Assembly: GCF_008973825.1 (NCBI RefSeq)
Contig: NZ_WCHR01000037.1
Location: 1 to 61,813 of the forward strand
Origin: Gemmobacter serpentinus
GTDB taxonomy: Bacteria; Pseudomonadota; Alphaproteobacteria; Rhodobacterales; Rhodobacteraceae
DNA length: 61,813 nt
Reading direction: 5' to 3'
Within the stretch, counting starts at the first letter, position 1; every line of letters starts with the position of its first letter. This document shows positions 46,092-53,653 of this stretch, piece after piece. Both the position numbers and the translations under genes were made by a program. Under the pieces are notes generated by a model that saw only the letters and a program-made list of their open reading frames with translations, was not told the DNA's origin and made no database searches.

Positions 46092-46192
46092 TCGCCCAGA
46101 CAAAGCGCGCATTCCCGCGCACCCAGCGCGGCGCTTATGCAATTATTGTCAAGCGTTTGAGGCAATTGACAGGCTAGATAAACGAATCGTTC

Positions 46193-46207
46193 TTGTTTAG
46201 TGAACAA
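46193..46207 (+). promoter_or_regulatory. Inverted repeat upstream of the DUF6478-like gene
   Basis: TTGTT at 46193-46197 and AACAA at 46203-46207 are inverted 5-base arms around TAGTG. A GANTC site (GAATC, 46184-46188) lies just before. The 172-base gap to the lipoprotein gene is AT-richer than its neighbours and should hold the promoter. This is a candidate only. Confidence 0.3.
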
Positions 46208-46263
46208 TGTAAGAGCGAAGATGCAGACGGGGGCCTGCAAGACGCAGGATCGACGGCGGACTG

Positions 46264-47037
46264 ATGGCGACAAGAATTGACTCCTTTCTGGACCGCATCC
46301 TACATGCGCGTTCGCTCAAGCGGTGGGAACGCTGGTCAGGCATGGCCGACAGCCTGGGCCTGGATCGGCTGCGCGACATGCGGGCGCGGGCGCGCGAGGC
46401 GCGCAGGCAGCTCGACAAGGTGATCCATATTGCCGAATACCGCCTGGCCTTGCCGGTGATCGGATCCAATGCGCTGCGCCGCCCGATCGGCACCGACTGG
46501 ATCTGGCGGCCGCCGCTTTGGAAGGGTGAGATCCCAGTGCCGGGCTTTTCCTCGGTACCGTCCAAACAACAGATCATTGATGGCAGCACGGTCTTTCATG
46601 ACTGCCGTCGTTCGGAACTGACCGTGCGCCAGATCCGCAACACGCGCGAAGCCGATCTGGCGCCTTTCGGACTGCGGATGGATGTGTTCCGTTTTGACGG
46701 ATCCTTCCTGTCGCTGGTGATCGACCTGCCGCCCGAATCGGTGCAGGGGCTGAAGCTGCGCCATCTGGTGCGGCTGGATGCCATCGTGGAGATGGAAAAG
46801 CCGCTGGAGATCTTTGCCCGGCTCAACATCAAGCATGGCCCGAATGTAGAACAGATCGTGCGGGAACTGCCGCTGAATGCCGAAGAGGTGATGGTCGAAT
46901 TTGACCTCGCCTATACCAAGATGAACGAAAAGCGGGTGGAGCGGCTCTGGATCGACCTGATCTTCGAGGGGCCGGAGATGAACCAGATCATCCTGCGCGA
47001 CGTGACCCTGTCGCGCCGCCCGCGCGCCGATGTTTAA
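46264..47037 (+). CDS. DUF6478-like protein of unknown function
   Basis: A 257-aa protein that I recall as DUF6478, a Rhodobacteraceae family of unknown function. Notable stretches are WERWSGMADSLGLDRLRDMR, ARREARRQLDKVIHI-like helices, RRPIGTDWIWRPPLWKG and IDLPPESVQGLKLRHLVRL. No signal peptide or membrane helix is seen. It ends 9 bases before a second unknown gene, which is likely in the same operon. The identification as DUF6478 is from memory of the pattern. Confidence 0.75.
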   Translation: MATRIDSFLDRILHARSLKRWERWSGMADSLGLDRLRDMRARAREARRQLDKVIHIAEYRLALPVIGSNALRRPIGTDWIWRPPLWKGEIPVPGFSSVPSKQQIIDGSTVFHDCRRSELTVRQIRNTREADLAPFGLRMDVFRFDGSFLSLVIDLPPESVQGLKLRHLVRLDAIVEMEKPLEIFARLNIKHGPNVEQIVRELPLNAEEVMVEFDLAYTKMNEKRVERLWIDLIFEGPEMNQIILRDVTLSRRPRADV

Positions 47038-47046
47038 GAGGGACCC

Positions 47047-47421
47047 ATGGCCGAGATCAAACTGACGAAGACGCGGGTCCGGGCCGGGGTCTGGGAGGGC
47101 ATTCTGTCCACCGATGGCAGCAAGCCCCAGCTTGAGGTCCTGCATCTGGAACAGAAGATGCCGGGGCTGAGCGTGACCGATGTTGCAGGCCAAAGCGGCA
47201 CATATGCCGTGCGCCTGCCGATCCCTGCCACCGTCTTGAGCGAGGGCGTGCAGACCTTCCTGTTCCGCGATGCCGCGACGGGAGAAAAGCTGACGCATTT
47301 CACCATCATCACTGGCGTCGCGATGGAGGACGATCTGCGCGCCGAAATCGACCTGCTACGGGCCGAGCTGGACATGCTCAAACGTGCCTTCCGACGCCAT
47401 TGCCTCGAAACGATGGGTTGA
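47047..47421 (+). CDS. Conserved protein of unknown function
   Basis: A 124-aa protein with beta-strand-rich text in the first half (GVWEGILSTDGSKPQLEVLH, VTDVAGQSGTYAVRLPIPA) and a C-terminal helix with heptad-like leucines (DDLRAEIDLLRAELDMLKRA), probably a coiled coil. GAGGG precedes the ATG and the gap to the previous gene is 9 bases, so it probably works with the DUF6478-like protein. I do not recognise the family. Confidence 0.75.
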   Translation: MAEIKLTKTRVRAGVWEGILSTDGSKPQLEVLHLEQKMPGLSVTDVAGQSGTYAVRLPIPATVLSEGVQTFLFRDAATGEKLTHFTIITGVAMEDDLRAEIDLLRAELDMLKRAFRRHCLETMG

Positions 47422-47462
47422 AACCAGTGGGACAAGACTGAGGGGCACGGCTGCCGGGCAGG

Positions 47463-47483
47463 CGGATTATCGTCGAAAATCCG
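47463..47483. repeat. 21-base palindrome, copy 2
   Basis: CGGATTATC and GAAAATCCG flank a short centre; the sequence differs by one base from copy 1 at 19325-19345. A further arm TTTTCGACGA (47493-47502) pairs with TCGTCGAAAA (47470-47479) to give a larger inverted repeat just before the msrB gene. Confidence 0.6.
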
Positions 47484-47570
47484 TCTTTCGCGTTTTCGAC
47501 GAAACCGCGACCGCTCTGGATTTTTTGCGCCCACACCCCACCTATCTTGCAGCAGGACAGGAGACCCGTC

Positions 47571-48008
47571 ATGACCTATGCCAAGACCGCCGAGGCGCTG
47601 GCCCGGCTGACCCCCGAAGAATATCGCGTCACGCAGCAAAACGGCACCGAGCGCCCGTTTACCGGTGCCTATGACCATCATTTTGAACCCGGAATCTATG
47701 TCGATATCGTCTCGGGTGAGCCGCTGTTTGCCTCCAGCGACAAGTTCGACAGCGGCTGTGGCTGGCCTGCATTCGCCCGCCCGATCGACGACGCCCATGT
47801 GGTGGAACTGCATGACAGCACCCATGGCATGATCCGAACCGAGGTGCGTTCGCAGCATGGCGACAGCCATCTGGGCCACGTCTTCCCAGACGGGCCGCGC
47901 GCGCTTGGCGGGCTGCGCTACTGCATCAATTCTGCCAGCCTGCGCTTCATCCCCAAGGCACAGATGGAGGCTGAAGGTTACGGCGAATGGCTGGATCGCG
48001 TCGGCTGA
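47571..48008 (+). CDS. msrB: Peptide-methionine (R)-S-oxide reductase MsrB
   Basis: MsrB repairs methionine-R-sulfoxide. The 145-aa protein has the family signature [12 protein letters not shown], the region [16 protein letters not shown] and the catalytic cysteine in [14 protein letters not shown]. The two CxxC pairs of zinc-binding MsrB proteins are absent, so this is the zinc-free type, and the Cys in DSGCGWP is the likely resolving residue. AGGAG precedes the ATG at 47571. A strong terminator follows. Confidence 0.96.
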   Translation: MTYAKTAEALARLTPEEYRVTQQNGTERPFTGAYDHHFEPGIYVDIVSGEPLFASSDKFDSGCGWPAFARPIDDAHVVELHDSTHGMIRTEVRSQHGDSHLGHVFPDGPRALGGLRYCINSASLRFIPKAQMEAEGYGEWLDRVG

Positions 48009-48029
48009 AAACCTGCCCGATCAGCACGA

Positions 48030-48061
48030 AAAAGGGGCGCGGTCCATGCCGCGCCCCTTTT
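48030..48061. terminator. Bidirectional rho-independent terminator
   Basis: AAAAGGGGCGCGG at 48030-48042 and CCGCGCCCCTTTT at 48049-48061 form a 13-base-pair stem with a 6-base loop. The T-run is present on both strands, so it can end msrB (plus) and the glutathione transferase gene (minus). Confidence 0.92.
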
Positions 48062-48089
48062 CTATTTCAACGCGGGCCTTGCGGGGCGC

Positions 48090-48785
48090 TCAATCGCGCG
48101 CCGGGATCTTCAGGCCCTTTTGCACCGCCGGGCGGGCAAGGAACCGCTCCAGATAGGCGGGGACATTCTTCAGATCGGCCCAGCCCGCAATCTCGGAGGC
48201 CTTGTAGAACCCGTTCAGCGTATTGAGCCAGGGGCCAATGGCGATATCGGCAATGGAATAATCGCCCGCGATCCAGTCACGTCCCGCCAGCGCGCCATCC
48301 AGAACTTTCAGCAGGCGCGCAGCCTCGGCACGAAACCGTTCTTTCGGACGCGGATCATCGATATCCTTGCCAGCAAAGTGATGAAAGAACCCAAGCTGGC
48401 CGAACATCGGGCCCAGCCCGCCCATCTGGAACATCACCCATTGCAGCACCTCGTAGCGCTGCGCCTCGGGCAGAAGTTTGCCGGATTTCTCGGCCAGATA
48501 GATCAGGATTGCACCGCTTTCAAACAGCGCAAGCGGCCTGCCGCCCGGCCCGTTCGGGTCAAGGATCGCCGGGATCTTGTTGTTCGGGTTCAGACTGAGG
48601 AATTCCGGCGTCATCTGGTCGTTCTTGCCGAAATCCACCAGGTGCGGCTCGTAATCGAGGCCCATTTCCTCCAGCGCGACAGAGACTTTCACGCCATTTG
48701 GCGTGGGCAGCGAATAGAGCTGGATCACATCGGGCCGCGTCGCGGGCCAGCGGCGGGTGATCGGGAATTGCGACAGATCAGACAT
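48090..48785 (-). CDS. Glutathione S-transferase (Nu-class, YghU/YfcG-like)
   Basis: A 231-aa GST with the N-terminal thioredoxin fold: LYSLPTPNGVKVSVALEEMG carries the TPNG motif of Nu-class enzymes, and the glutathione site NPNNKIPAILDPNG and LFESGAILIYLAEK. The C-terminal helical domain has DYSIADIAIGPWLNTL. Nu-class members act as disulfide reductases. GGAGG precedes the ATG at 48785. The gene is divergent from mscL. Confidence 0.93.
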   Translation of the reverse strand: MSDLSQFPITRRWPATRPDVIQLYSLPTPNGVKVSVALEEMGLDYEPHLVDFGKNDQMTPEFLSLNPNNKIPAILDPNGPGGRPLALFESGAILIYLAEKSGKLLPEAQRYEVLQWVMFQMGGLGPMFGQLGFFHHFAGKDIDDPRPKERFRAEAARLLKVLDGALAGRDWIAGDYSIADIAIGPWLNTLNGFYKASEIAGWADLKNVPAYLERFLARPAVQKGLKIPARD

Positions 48786-48960
48786 CAGAGCCTCCGGGGA
48801 ATGTTTGGGGTGAAGGCTAGCCGCGTTTTCCCCATGCCGAAAGCGCACAATATGTGCGATAACACCCAGACCCTGTGCGAGAAGGACTGCGGCACCGCTC
48901 TGGCTCCCACGCAGCCCCCACAGGGACCGGAAACTGGGGCAATGGAAGGGTTCCCATAAA

Positions 48961-49386
48961 ATGATTAACGAATTCAAGGCGTTTATTGCCAAGGGCAATG
49001 TCGTCGATCTGGCGGTCGGTATCATCATCGGTGCCGCCTTTACCGCAATCGTCAACTCGTTGGTGGCCGACCTGATCAATCCGATCATCGGGGTCATCAC
49101 CGGCGGCATCGACTTCTCCAACCTGTTCATCAATCTCGGCTCGACCGAATACACCTCGCTCGCCGCTGCGCGCGAAGCAGGGGCTCCGGTCTTTGCCTAT
49201 GGATCCTTCATCACCGCCGTGATCAACTTCATGATCATCGCCTGGGTGGTGTTCCTGCTGGTCAAGGCCGTGAACAAGCTGAAGGACGCGACCGCGCGGA
49301 AAGAGGCGGCCGAAGCCGCCGCCGCACCGGCCGGTCCGTCCGAACTGGACGTGCTGCTGGAGATCCGCGACGCCCTGAAACGCTGA
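48961..49386 (+). CDS. mscL: Large-conductance mechanosensitive channel MscL
   Basis: MscL is the pentameric safety valve of the inner membrane that opens near lysis tension. The 141-aa protein begins [20 protein letters not shown] and has helix 1 [20 protein letters not shown], the periplasmic loop, and helix 2 [20 protein letters not shown], then a charged helical tail with an alanine-rich stretch and ends [10 protein letters not shown]. An AAGGG-type site precedes the ATG. Confidence 0.97.
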   Translation: MINEFKAFIAKGNVVDLAVGIIIGAAFTAIVNSLVADLINPIIGVITGGIDFSNLFINLGSTEYTSLAAAREAGAPVFAYGSFITAVINFMIIAWVVFLLVKAVNKLKDATARKEAAEAAAAPAGPSELDVLLEIRDALKR

Positions 49387-49440
49387 GGCAAGGCCTGCGG
49401 CGCGAAACGCAAGGCCAGCCCCTCATATCCCGTGACCCAG

Positions 49441-49470
49441 GCGGCGGGGGTGGCCAAGCCCCCGCCGCTT
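49441..49470 (+). terminator. GC-rich hairpin after mscL
   Basis: GCGGCGGGGG at 49441-49450 and CCCCCGCCGC at 49459-49468 form a perfect 10-base-pair stem with an 8-base loop, followed only by TTTC. It lies between mscL and the NlpE-like gene. Confidence 0.55.
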
Positions 49471-49494
49471 TCATTCCCACCGAAAGGATCTGCC

Positions 49495-49905
49495 ATGCGC
49501 GCCCTTGTCCTGTTGCCCTTTGCGCTTGTTCTGGCCGCCTGCCAACCTGACGGTGTTCGCCTGCCGGACCCGACCGGCGATACCAGCCAGAACGCCCTGG
49601 ATTGGGCGGGCCGCTATGAGGGGCTGTTGCCCTGCGCCGATTGCGCGGGCATCCGCAGCGTGCTGGATCTGACCGAGGATGGGCATTTCACCCTGAGCGA
49701 AACCTATGAGGGCAAGGGCGGGACAGCCTTTGTCACCAAAGGACGCTTCACCTGGGATGCGGCGGGCTCTGTCATCACGCTGGGCAAAGGTTCCGACCTG
49801 CGCCGCTTCAAGGTGGGCGAGGGGCGGATCTGGCATCTGGACCAGCAGGGCCGCGTGATCGATGGTGCCTTGGCCGAGAATTACATCCTGACCAAATCGC
49901 GCTGA
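49495..49905 (+). CDS. NlpE-like copper-sensing/resistance lipoprotein
   Basis: A 136-aa lipoprotein with the signal sequence MRALVLLPFALVLAAC (lipobox LAAC), and a mature part in the NlpE fold, recognised from WAGRYEGLLPCADCAGIRSV with its CxxC, then LDLTEDGHFTLSETYEGKGG and VGEGRIWHLDQQGRVIDG. NlpE homologues sense outer-membrane or lipoprotein trafficking problems, in enteric bacteria via Cpx. AAAGGA precedes the ATG at 49495. The full length fits the N-terminal domain only. Confidence 0.87.
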   Translation: MRALVLLPFALVLAACQPDGVRLPDPTGDTSQNALDWAGRYEGLLPCADCAGIRSVLDLTEDGHFTLSETYEGKGGTAFVTKGRFTWDAAGSVITLGKGSDLRRFKVGEGRIWHLDQQGRVIDGALAENYILTKSR

Positions 49906-49961
49906 GTTCCTGTAGCACCCAGATTATTGGGGGCCGATGCCTTCGGGTGCCACGATATCAG

Positions 49962-49986
49962 GTGCCCCCGGCCGTTGCGGGGGCAC
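49962..49986 (-). terminator. GC hairpin after ald
   Basis: GTGCCCCCG at 49962-49970 and CGGGGGCAC at 49978-49986 form a 9-base-pair stem with a 7-base loop behind the ald stop (50001). No T-run follows on the minus strand, so it is a hairpin of uncertain strength. Confidence 0.45.
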
Positions 49987-50000
49987 GCGGCGTTCTCCGC

Positions 50001-51119
50001 TCAGATCTCCAGCGCGGCAGAGGCCGTGATCGAAGGCAGGCCCAAGGCCTCGCCCACCGCCGCATAGGTCAGCTTGCCCGCATGGGTATTCAGCCCGTTC
50101 AGCAGGTTGCGATCCTCGGCGCAGGCGCGTTTCCAGCCTTTATTGGCCAGGGCCAGCATGAAGGGCATGGTCGCATTGCCCAATCCTTGCGTCGAGGTGC
50201 GGGCCACAGCGCCGGGCATGTTCGCCACACAGTAATGCAGGATGCCATCCACCTCATAGATCGGGTCCTGATGGGTGGTGGCGCGGCTGGTCTCGAAACA
50301 CCCCCCCTGATCGATGGCGACATCCACCAGAACCGACCCTGGCTGCATGGTGGAAAGCTGCGCCCGGCTGACCAGACGGGGGGCCGCAGCCCCTGGCACG
50401 AGAACCGCGCCAATCACCATATCAGCGCTGGTGATCAGCTCGGCCACCGCACCCGCGCTGGCATATTGCGTGGTCAGCCGCCCCATGAAGATATCGTCCA
50501 GATAGGACAGGCGCGGTACCGAACGGTCCAGCACGGTGACATTCGCCCCCATCCCAACCGCCACCCGCGCCGCAGCCGTGCCGACCACGCCACCGCCGAT
50601 GATGATGACATTGGCAGGCCGCACACCCGGAATGCCGCCCAGCAGCACGCCACGCCCGCCATTGGCCTTTTGCAGCGCCCATGACCCAACCTGTGGCGCA
50701 AGACGGCCTGCAACCTCGGACATCGGCGCCAGCAGCGGCAAGCCGCCGCGCGCATCCGTCACCGTCTCATAGGCGATCGCCGTCACGCCGCTCTCCAACA
50801 GATCGCGGGTCTGGTCCGGGTCGGGGGCCAGATGCAGATAGGTAAACAGAAGCTGCCCCGCGCGCAGGCGCTTGCGCTCCACCGCCTGCGGCTCTTTCAC
50901 CTTCACGATCATATCGGCGATGGCGAAGACCTCTTCTGCGGTATCAAGAATGGTCGCGCCCGCCGCGCGGTAATCTTCATCAGAAAAACCCGCACCAAGG
51001 CCGGCGCGGGTTTCGATGAACACCTGATGGCCATGACCTGTGGCCTCTTTCACCGCGTCGGGGGTCATGCCGACGCGAAATTCCTGCGGTTTGATTTCTT
51101 TCGGACAACCGATTTTCAT
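50001..51119 (-). CDS. ald: Alanine dehydrogenase
   Basis: Ald reversibly oxidises L-alanine to pyruvate and ammonia with NAD. The 372-aa protein starts [20 protein letters not shown] and has the substrate site region [19 protein letters not shown], the NAD-binding fold [20 protein letters not shown] and the conserved [32 protein letters not shown] precedes the ATG at 51119. It is divergent from an Lrp-type regulator, an arrangement known for AldR. Confidence 0.96.
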   Translation of the reverse strand: MKIGCPKEIKPQEFRVGMTPDAVKEATGHGHQVFIETRAGLGAGFSDEDYRAAGATILDTAEEVFAIADMIVKVKEPQAVERKRLRAGQLLFTYLHLAPDPDQTRDLLESGVTAIAYETVTDARGGLPLLAPMSEVAGRLAPQVGSWALQKANGGRGVLLGGIPGVRPANVIIIGGGVVGTAAARVAVGMGANVTVLDRSVPRLSYLDDIFMGRLTTQYASAGAVAELITSADMVIGAVLVPGAAAPRLVSRAQLSTMQPGSVLVDVAIDQGGCFETSRATTHQDPIYEVDGILHYCVANMPGAVARTSTQGLGNATMPFMLALANKGWKRACAEDRNLLNGLNTHAGKLTYAAVGEALGLPSITASAALEI

Positions 51120-51197
51120 AGCTACCTCCCGTTGTGCCACGCTGTTTTCTTCCGCGCGATCAGGATCAGGATGCGGCAGAATCATCGGCGGTTTTTC

Positions 51198-51268
51198 GAT
51201 TTCTGTGGCGCCGGAGCCGGACGCGCGCGTAGACTTGCGCGTATCAGGCCCCTTTCACCGCAGAAATC
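51198..51268. promoter_or_regulatory. Inverted repeat in the ald/regulator promoter
   Basis: GATTTCTGTGG at 51198-51208 and CCGCAGAAATC at 51258-51268 are inverted arms (10 of 11 bases) with centres 60 bases apart, in the 159-base divergent region. GCGCGTA also occurs twice in the same direction between them (about 51226-51244). They are candidate Lrp-family sites. Confidence 0.45.
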
Positions 51269-51278
51269 ACCGCGATCC

Positions 51279-51737
51279 ATGGAACTTGACGCAACAGACC
51301 GCCGCATCCTGACCGTCTTGCAGAAGAACGGCCGCATCACCAATGCGGAACTGTCGGAACAGGTGAACCTTTCGGCCTCGGCCTGCCACCGCCGGGTGCA
51401 GCGGCTGGAGGAAGAAGGATATATTGCGGGCTATGTCGCGCTGCTGGATCCGCGCCGCCTTGGCCGCCCGACGACTGTGTTTGTGGAAATTACCCTGTCC
51501 GGCCAGGCCGATGAATTGCTGGATGCCTTTGAACGCGAGGTGGCACGGGTGCCAGACATTCTGGAATGCCATCTGATGGCGGGCAGCGCCGACTATCTGC
51601 TGAAGATCGTGGCCGAGGATACCGAAGATTTCGCCCGCATCCATCGCCAGTATCTCAGCCGCCTGCCCGGCGTCGCGCAGATGCAAAGCTCGTTCTCGTT
51701 GCGCACCGTGGTGAAGACGACGGCGCTTCAGGTCTGA
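51279..51737 (+). CDS. Lrp/AsnC-family regulator, probable AldR
   Basis: A 152-aa Lrp-type protein with the N-terminal helix-turn-helix LDATDRRILTVLQKNGRITN, then ELSEQVNLSASACHRRVQRL, and a C-terminal RAM domain with VPDILECHLMAGSADYLLKI. In related bacteria such regulators activate the adjacent ald gene in response to alanine. The start at 51279 (MELDATDR) matches family N termini; the longer open frame upstream is a shadow of ald. Confidence 0.92.
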   Translation: MELDATDRRILTVLQKNGRITNAELSEQVNLSASACHRRVQRLEEEGYIAGYVALLDPRRLGRPTTVFVEITLSGQADELLDAFEREVARVPDILECHLMAGSADYLLKIVAEDTEDFARIHRQYLSRLPGVAQMQSSFSLRTVVKTTALQV

Positions 51738-51808
51738 CATCCGGTCGGTGGAACCGGGCCAAGCTGAGGCCGTTCGATTATCATCGGGCCCCGAGCAGGA
51801 GGAACACC

Positions 51809-52288
51809 ATGACCACGCCCAAGAACACCATCTGCCTTTGGTTCGACAGCGGCGCAGAAGAGGCCGCGCGGTTCTACGCCGCGACTTTCCCTGACAGCCA
51901 TGTTGGCGCCGTGCAGCACGCGCCCACCGATTTTCCGGGTGGCCGCGCCGGTCAGGTGCTGACCGTGCAATTCACCGTGGCGGGTATCCCCTGCCTTGGT
52001 TTGAATGGCGGGCCGATCTTTCCGCAAAGCGAGGCATTCTCCTTCCAGATCGCGACCGATGATCAGGCCGAAACCGACCGTTACTGGAACGCGATTGTCG
52101 GCAATGGCGGCAAGGAAAGCGCCTGCGGGTGGTGCCGCGACAAATGGGGCCTGTCCTGGCAGATCACGCCGCGCACCCTGACCGAAGGCATGGCGGCCGG
52201 CGGGGCCGAGGCGCAGCGCGTCTTCACCGCGATGATGACGATGCACAAGATCGACGTGGCCGCGATTGATGCCGCACGCAAGGGGTAG
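51809..52288 (+). CDS. VOC-superfamily protein (PhnB-like)
   Basis: A 159-aa protein of the vicinal-oxygen-chelate fold, PhnB-like group. It begins TTPKNTICLWFDSGAEEAAR, which with FYAATFPDSHVG matches the PhnB/3-demethylubiquinone methyltransferase-like family, then FTVAGIPCLGLNGGP and ESACGWCRDKWGLSWQITPR. Members bind small molecules but the activity is unknown. AGGAGGAACACC precedes the ATG at 51809. It follows the regulator gene by 71 bases. Confidence 0.86.
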   Translation: MTTPKNTICLWFDSGAEEAARFYAATFPDSHVGAVQHAPTDFPGGRAGQVLTVQFTVAGIPCLGLNGGPIFPQSEAFSFQIATDDQAETDRYWNAIVGNGGKESACGWCRDKWGLSWQITPRTLTEGMAAGGAEAQRVFTAMMTMHKIDVAAIDAARKG

Positions 52289-52309
52289 GGCCTTTCTAGA
52301 CTTACCGTC

Positions 52310-52429
52310 TGTCTGCACTGACCCAATCTGAACCGGCCCAACCTGAACCGGCCCAGTCTGAACATACACGGTCTGCGCTGGCCTGTTCTGCGCTGGCACA
52401 GCCAGAGGTGGTTTGGTCTGCACCGGCCC
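52310..52429. repeat. Degenerate 15-base tandem repeat
   Basis: Eight 15-base units lie head to tail between the VOC gene and the rpsU terminator; clear ones are AATCTGAACCGGCCC (52325-52339), AACCTGAACCGGCCC (52340-52354), GGTCTGCGCTGGCCT (52370-52384) and GGTCTGCACCGGCCC (52415-52429), with weaker units in between. The unit could encode five residues (GPVQT-type on the minus strand), but no start and ribosome binding site support a gene. Beyond it, 52430-52554 shows nothing recognised. Confidence 0.7.
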
Positions 52430-52554
52430 CCCGGTTTGGGCCCAGCCTTCCTCGGCCTGGCCTCCGCCGCCCCATCGGCGGCGATCCACCGCCCTGGGTC
52501 TGACCTCAAGCGGCCCATCTGCGCCGGTCGGGTCCGCCTCCGCCCCTTCCTTCC

Positions 52555-52590
52555 GAAAATGAAAAACCCCCGGCCACAGGACGGGGGTTC
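52555..52590 (-). terminator. Rho-independent terminator of rpsU
   Basis: AACCCCCG at 52565-52572 and CGGGGGTT at 52582-52589 form an 8-base-pair stem, and on the minus strand the stem is followed by TTTTTC and further T and A bases. It lies just behind the rpsU stop (52633). Confidence 0.8.
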
Positions 52591-52632
52591 CTCGAAACTG
52601 GCGGGTTGCCCCGCCCAGTGTTCTGACGCGTC

Positions 52633-52839
52633 TTAGAGAGCGCCTTCGCGCTGAGCCTTCTTCCGTGCGAGTTTACGCGCACGACGGACGGCTTCGGCTT
52701 GTTCACGGGCCTTCTTGACGGAAGGCTTTTCGAAATGTTGCTTGAGCTTCATTTCACGGAACACGCCTTCACGCTGAAGTTTTTTCTTCAGGGCGCGGAG
52801 AGCCTGTTCGACGTTGTTATCACGAACGCTGACCTGCAT
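52633..52839 (-). CDS. rpsU: 30S ribosomal protein S21
   Basis: A 68-aa basic protein with the S21 pattern [20 protein letters not shown], then [17 protein letters not shown] and an arginine/lysine-rich tail. S21 binds near the anti-Shine-Dalgarno end of 16S rRNA in the small subunit. It is monocistronic here, with a strong terminator, and divergent from the COQ9 gene. Confidence 0.97.
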   Translation of the reverse strand: MQVSVRDNNVEQALRALKKKLQREGVFREMKLKQHFEKPSVKKAREQAEAVRRARKLARKKAQREGAL

Positions 52840-52945
52840 GTGGTTGTCACCACCTTCCTAAGCTAGAGTTGCACTGATGTGCAGGCCCGCGCCCCATAGC
52901 AAAGCCCGGCCGAGTTGTCTACCATCTGACGGGAAAGGATGCCCG

Positions 52946-53653
52946 ATGGACGCAGAAACCCCGTATTCCGCCCCCTATTCCGCGGCCCGCGCCGCGATTT
53001 TGGAGGCAGCCTTGGCCCATGTGCCCTTCGATGGCTGGTCGGATGCCACCCTGCGCGCCGCAATGGCCGATTCGGGCGTGGCACCAGGTCTGGCCAGCGC
53101 GATCTTCCCGCGCGGGGCGCTGGATCTGGCGCTGGCCTATCACCGGCGCGGCGATGCCGCGATGGTCGCCACCCTTCAGGCCGCTGATCTGGCGCAGATG
53201 CGCTTTCGTGACCGTATCGCATTCGCGGTGATGGCGCGCCTTGACCTGGTCGAGGACAAGGAGCTGGTCCGTCGGGGCACCACCTTCTTCGCCATGCCGC
53301 AAAACGCGGCCGAGGGGGCAAAGGCGATCTGGGGCACGGCGGATGCGATCTGGACCGCACTTGGCGACACCTCCGACGATCTGAACTGGTATACAAAGCG
53401 CAGCACGCTGTCGGCGGTCTATTCGGCAACCGTGCTTTATTGGCTGGGCGACTCGAGCGAAGGTCAGCGCGACACCCGCGATTTCCTGGATCGCCGCATC
53501 GGCAATGTCATGGACTTTGAAAAATTCAAGGCCAGCCCCCTGGGCAAGACCCTGCTTTCGCCCCTGAAACTGTTTTCCGGGCTGCGCGCGCCGCAATCGC
53601 GCAAGGCCTGCCACCCGGACCATCTGCCCGGCAGCCTGAAAGACCCGACATGA
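52946..53653 (+). CDS. COQ9-family ubiquinone biosynthesis protein
   Basis: A 235-aa protein of the COQ9 family, a lipid-binding TetR-like fold required for the hydroxylation step of ubiquinone synthesis by COQ7. Family stretches are ALAHVPFDGWSDATLRAAMA, FPRGALDLALAYHRRGD, DDLNWYTKRSTLSAVYSATV and DFLDRRIGNVMDFEKFK. AAAGGA precedes the ATG at 52946. Its stop overlaps the start of a quinone oxidoreductase gene by 4 bases, so both could act on quinones. Confidence 0.94.
   Translation: MDAETPYSAPYSAARAAILEAALAHVPFDGWSDATLRAAMADSGVAPGLASAIFPRGALDLALAYHRRGDAAMVATLQAADLAQMRFRDRIAFAVMARLDLVEDKELVRRGTTFFAMPQNAAEGAKAIWGTADAIWTALGDTSDDLNWYTKRSTLSAVYSATVLYWLGDSSEGQRDTRDFLDRRIGNVMDFEKFKASPLGKTLLSPLKLFSGLRAPQSRKACHPDHLPGSLKDPT

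Noticed and set aside
52310-52429. The 15-base repeats as a CRISPR array
   Set aside because: The units are adjacent without spacers, degenerate and too short, and no cas gene is near.
51728-52489. A 253-residue minus-strand frame spanning the tandem repeat and the antisense of the VOC gene
   Set aside because: Most of it is antisense to a well-supported gene and there is no ribosome binding site; the repeat-encoded stretch alone is not evidence for a protein.
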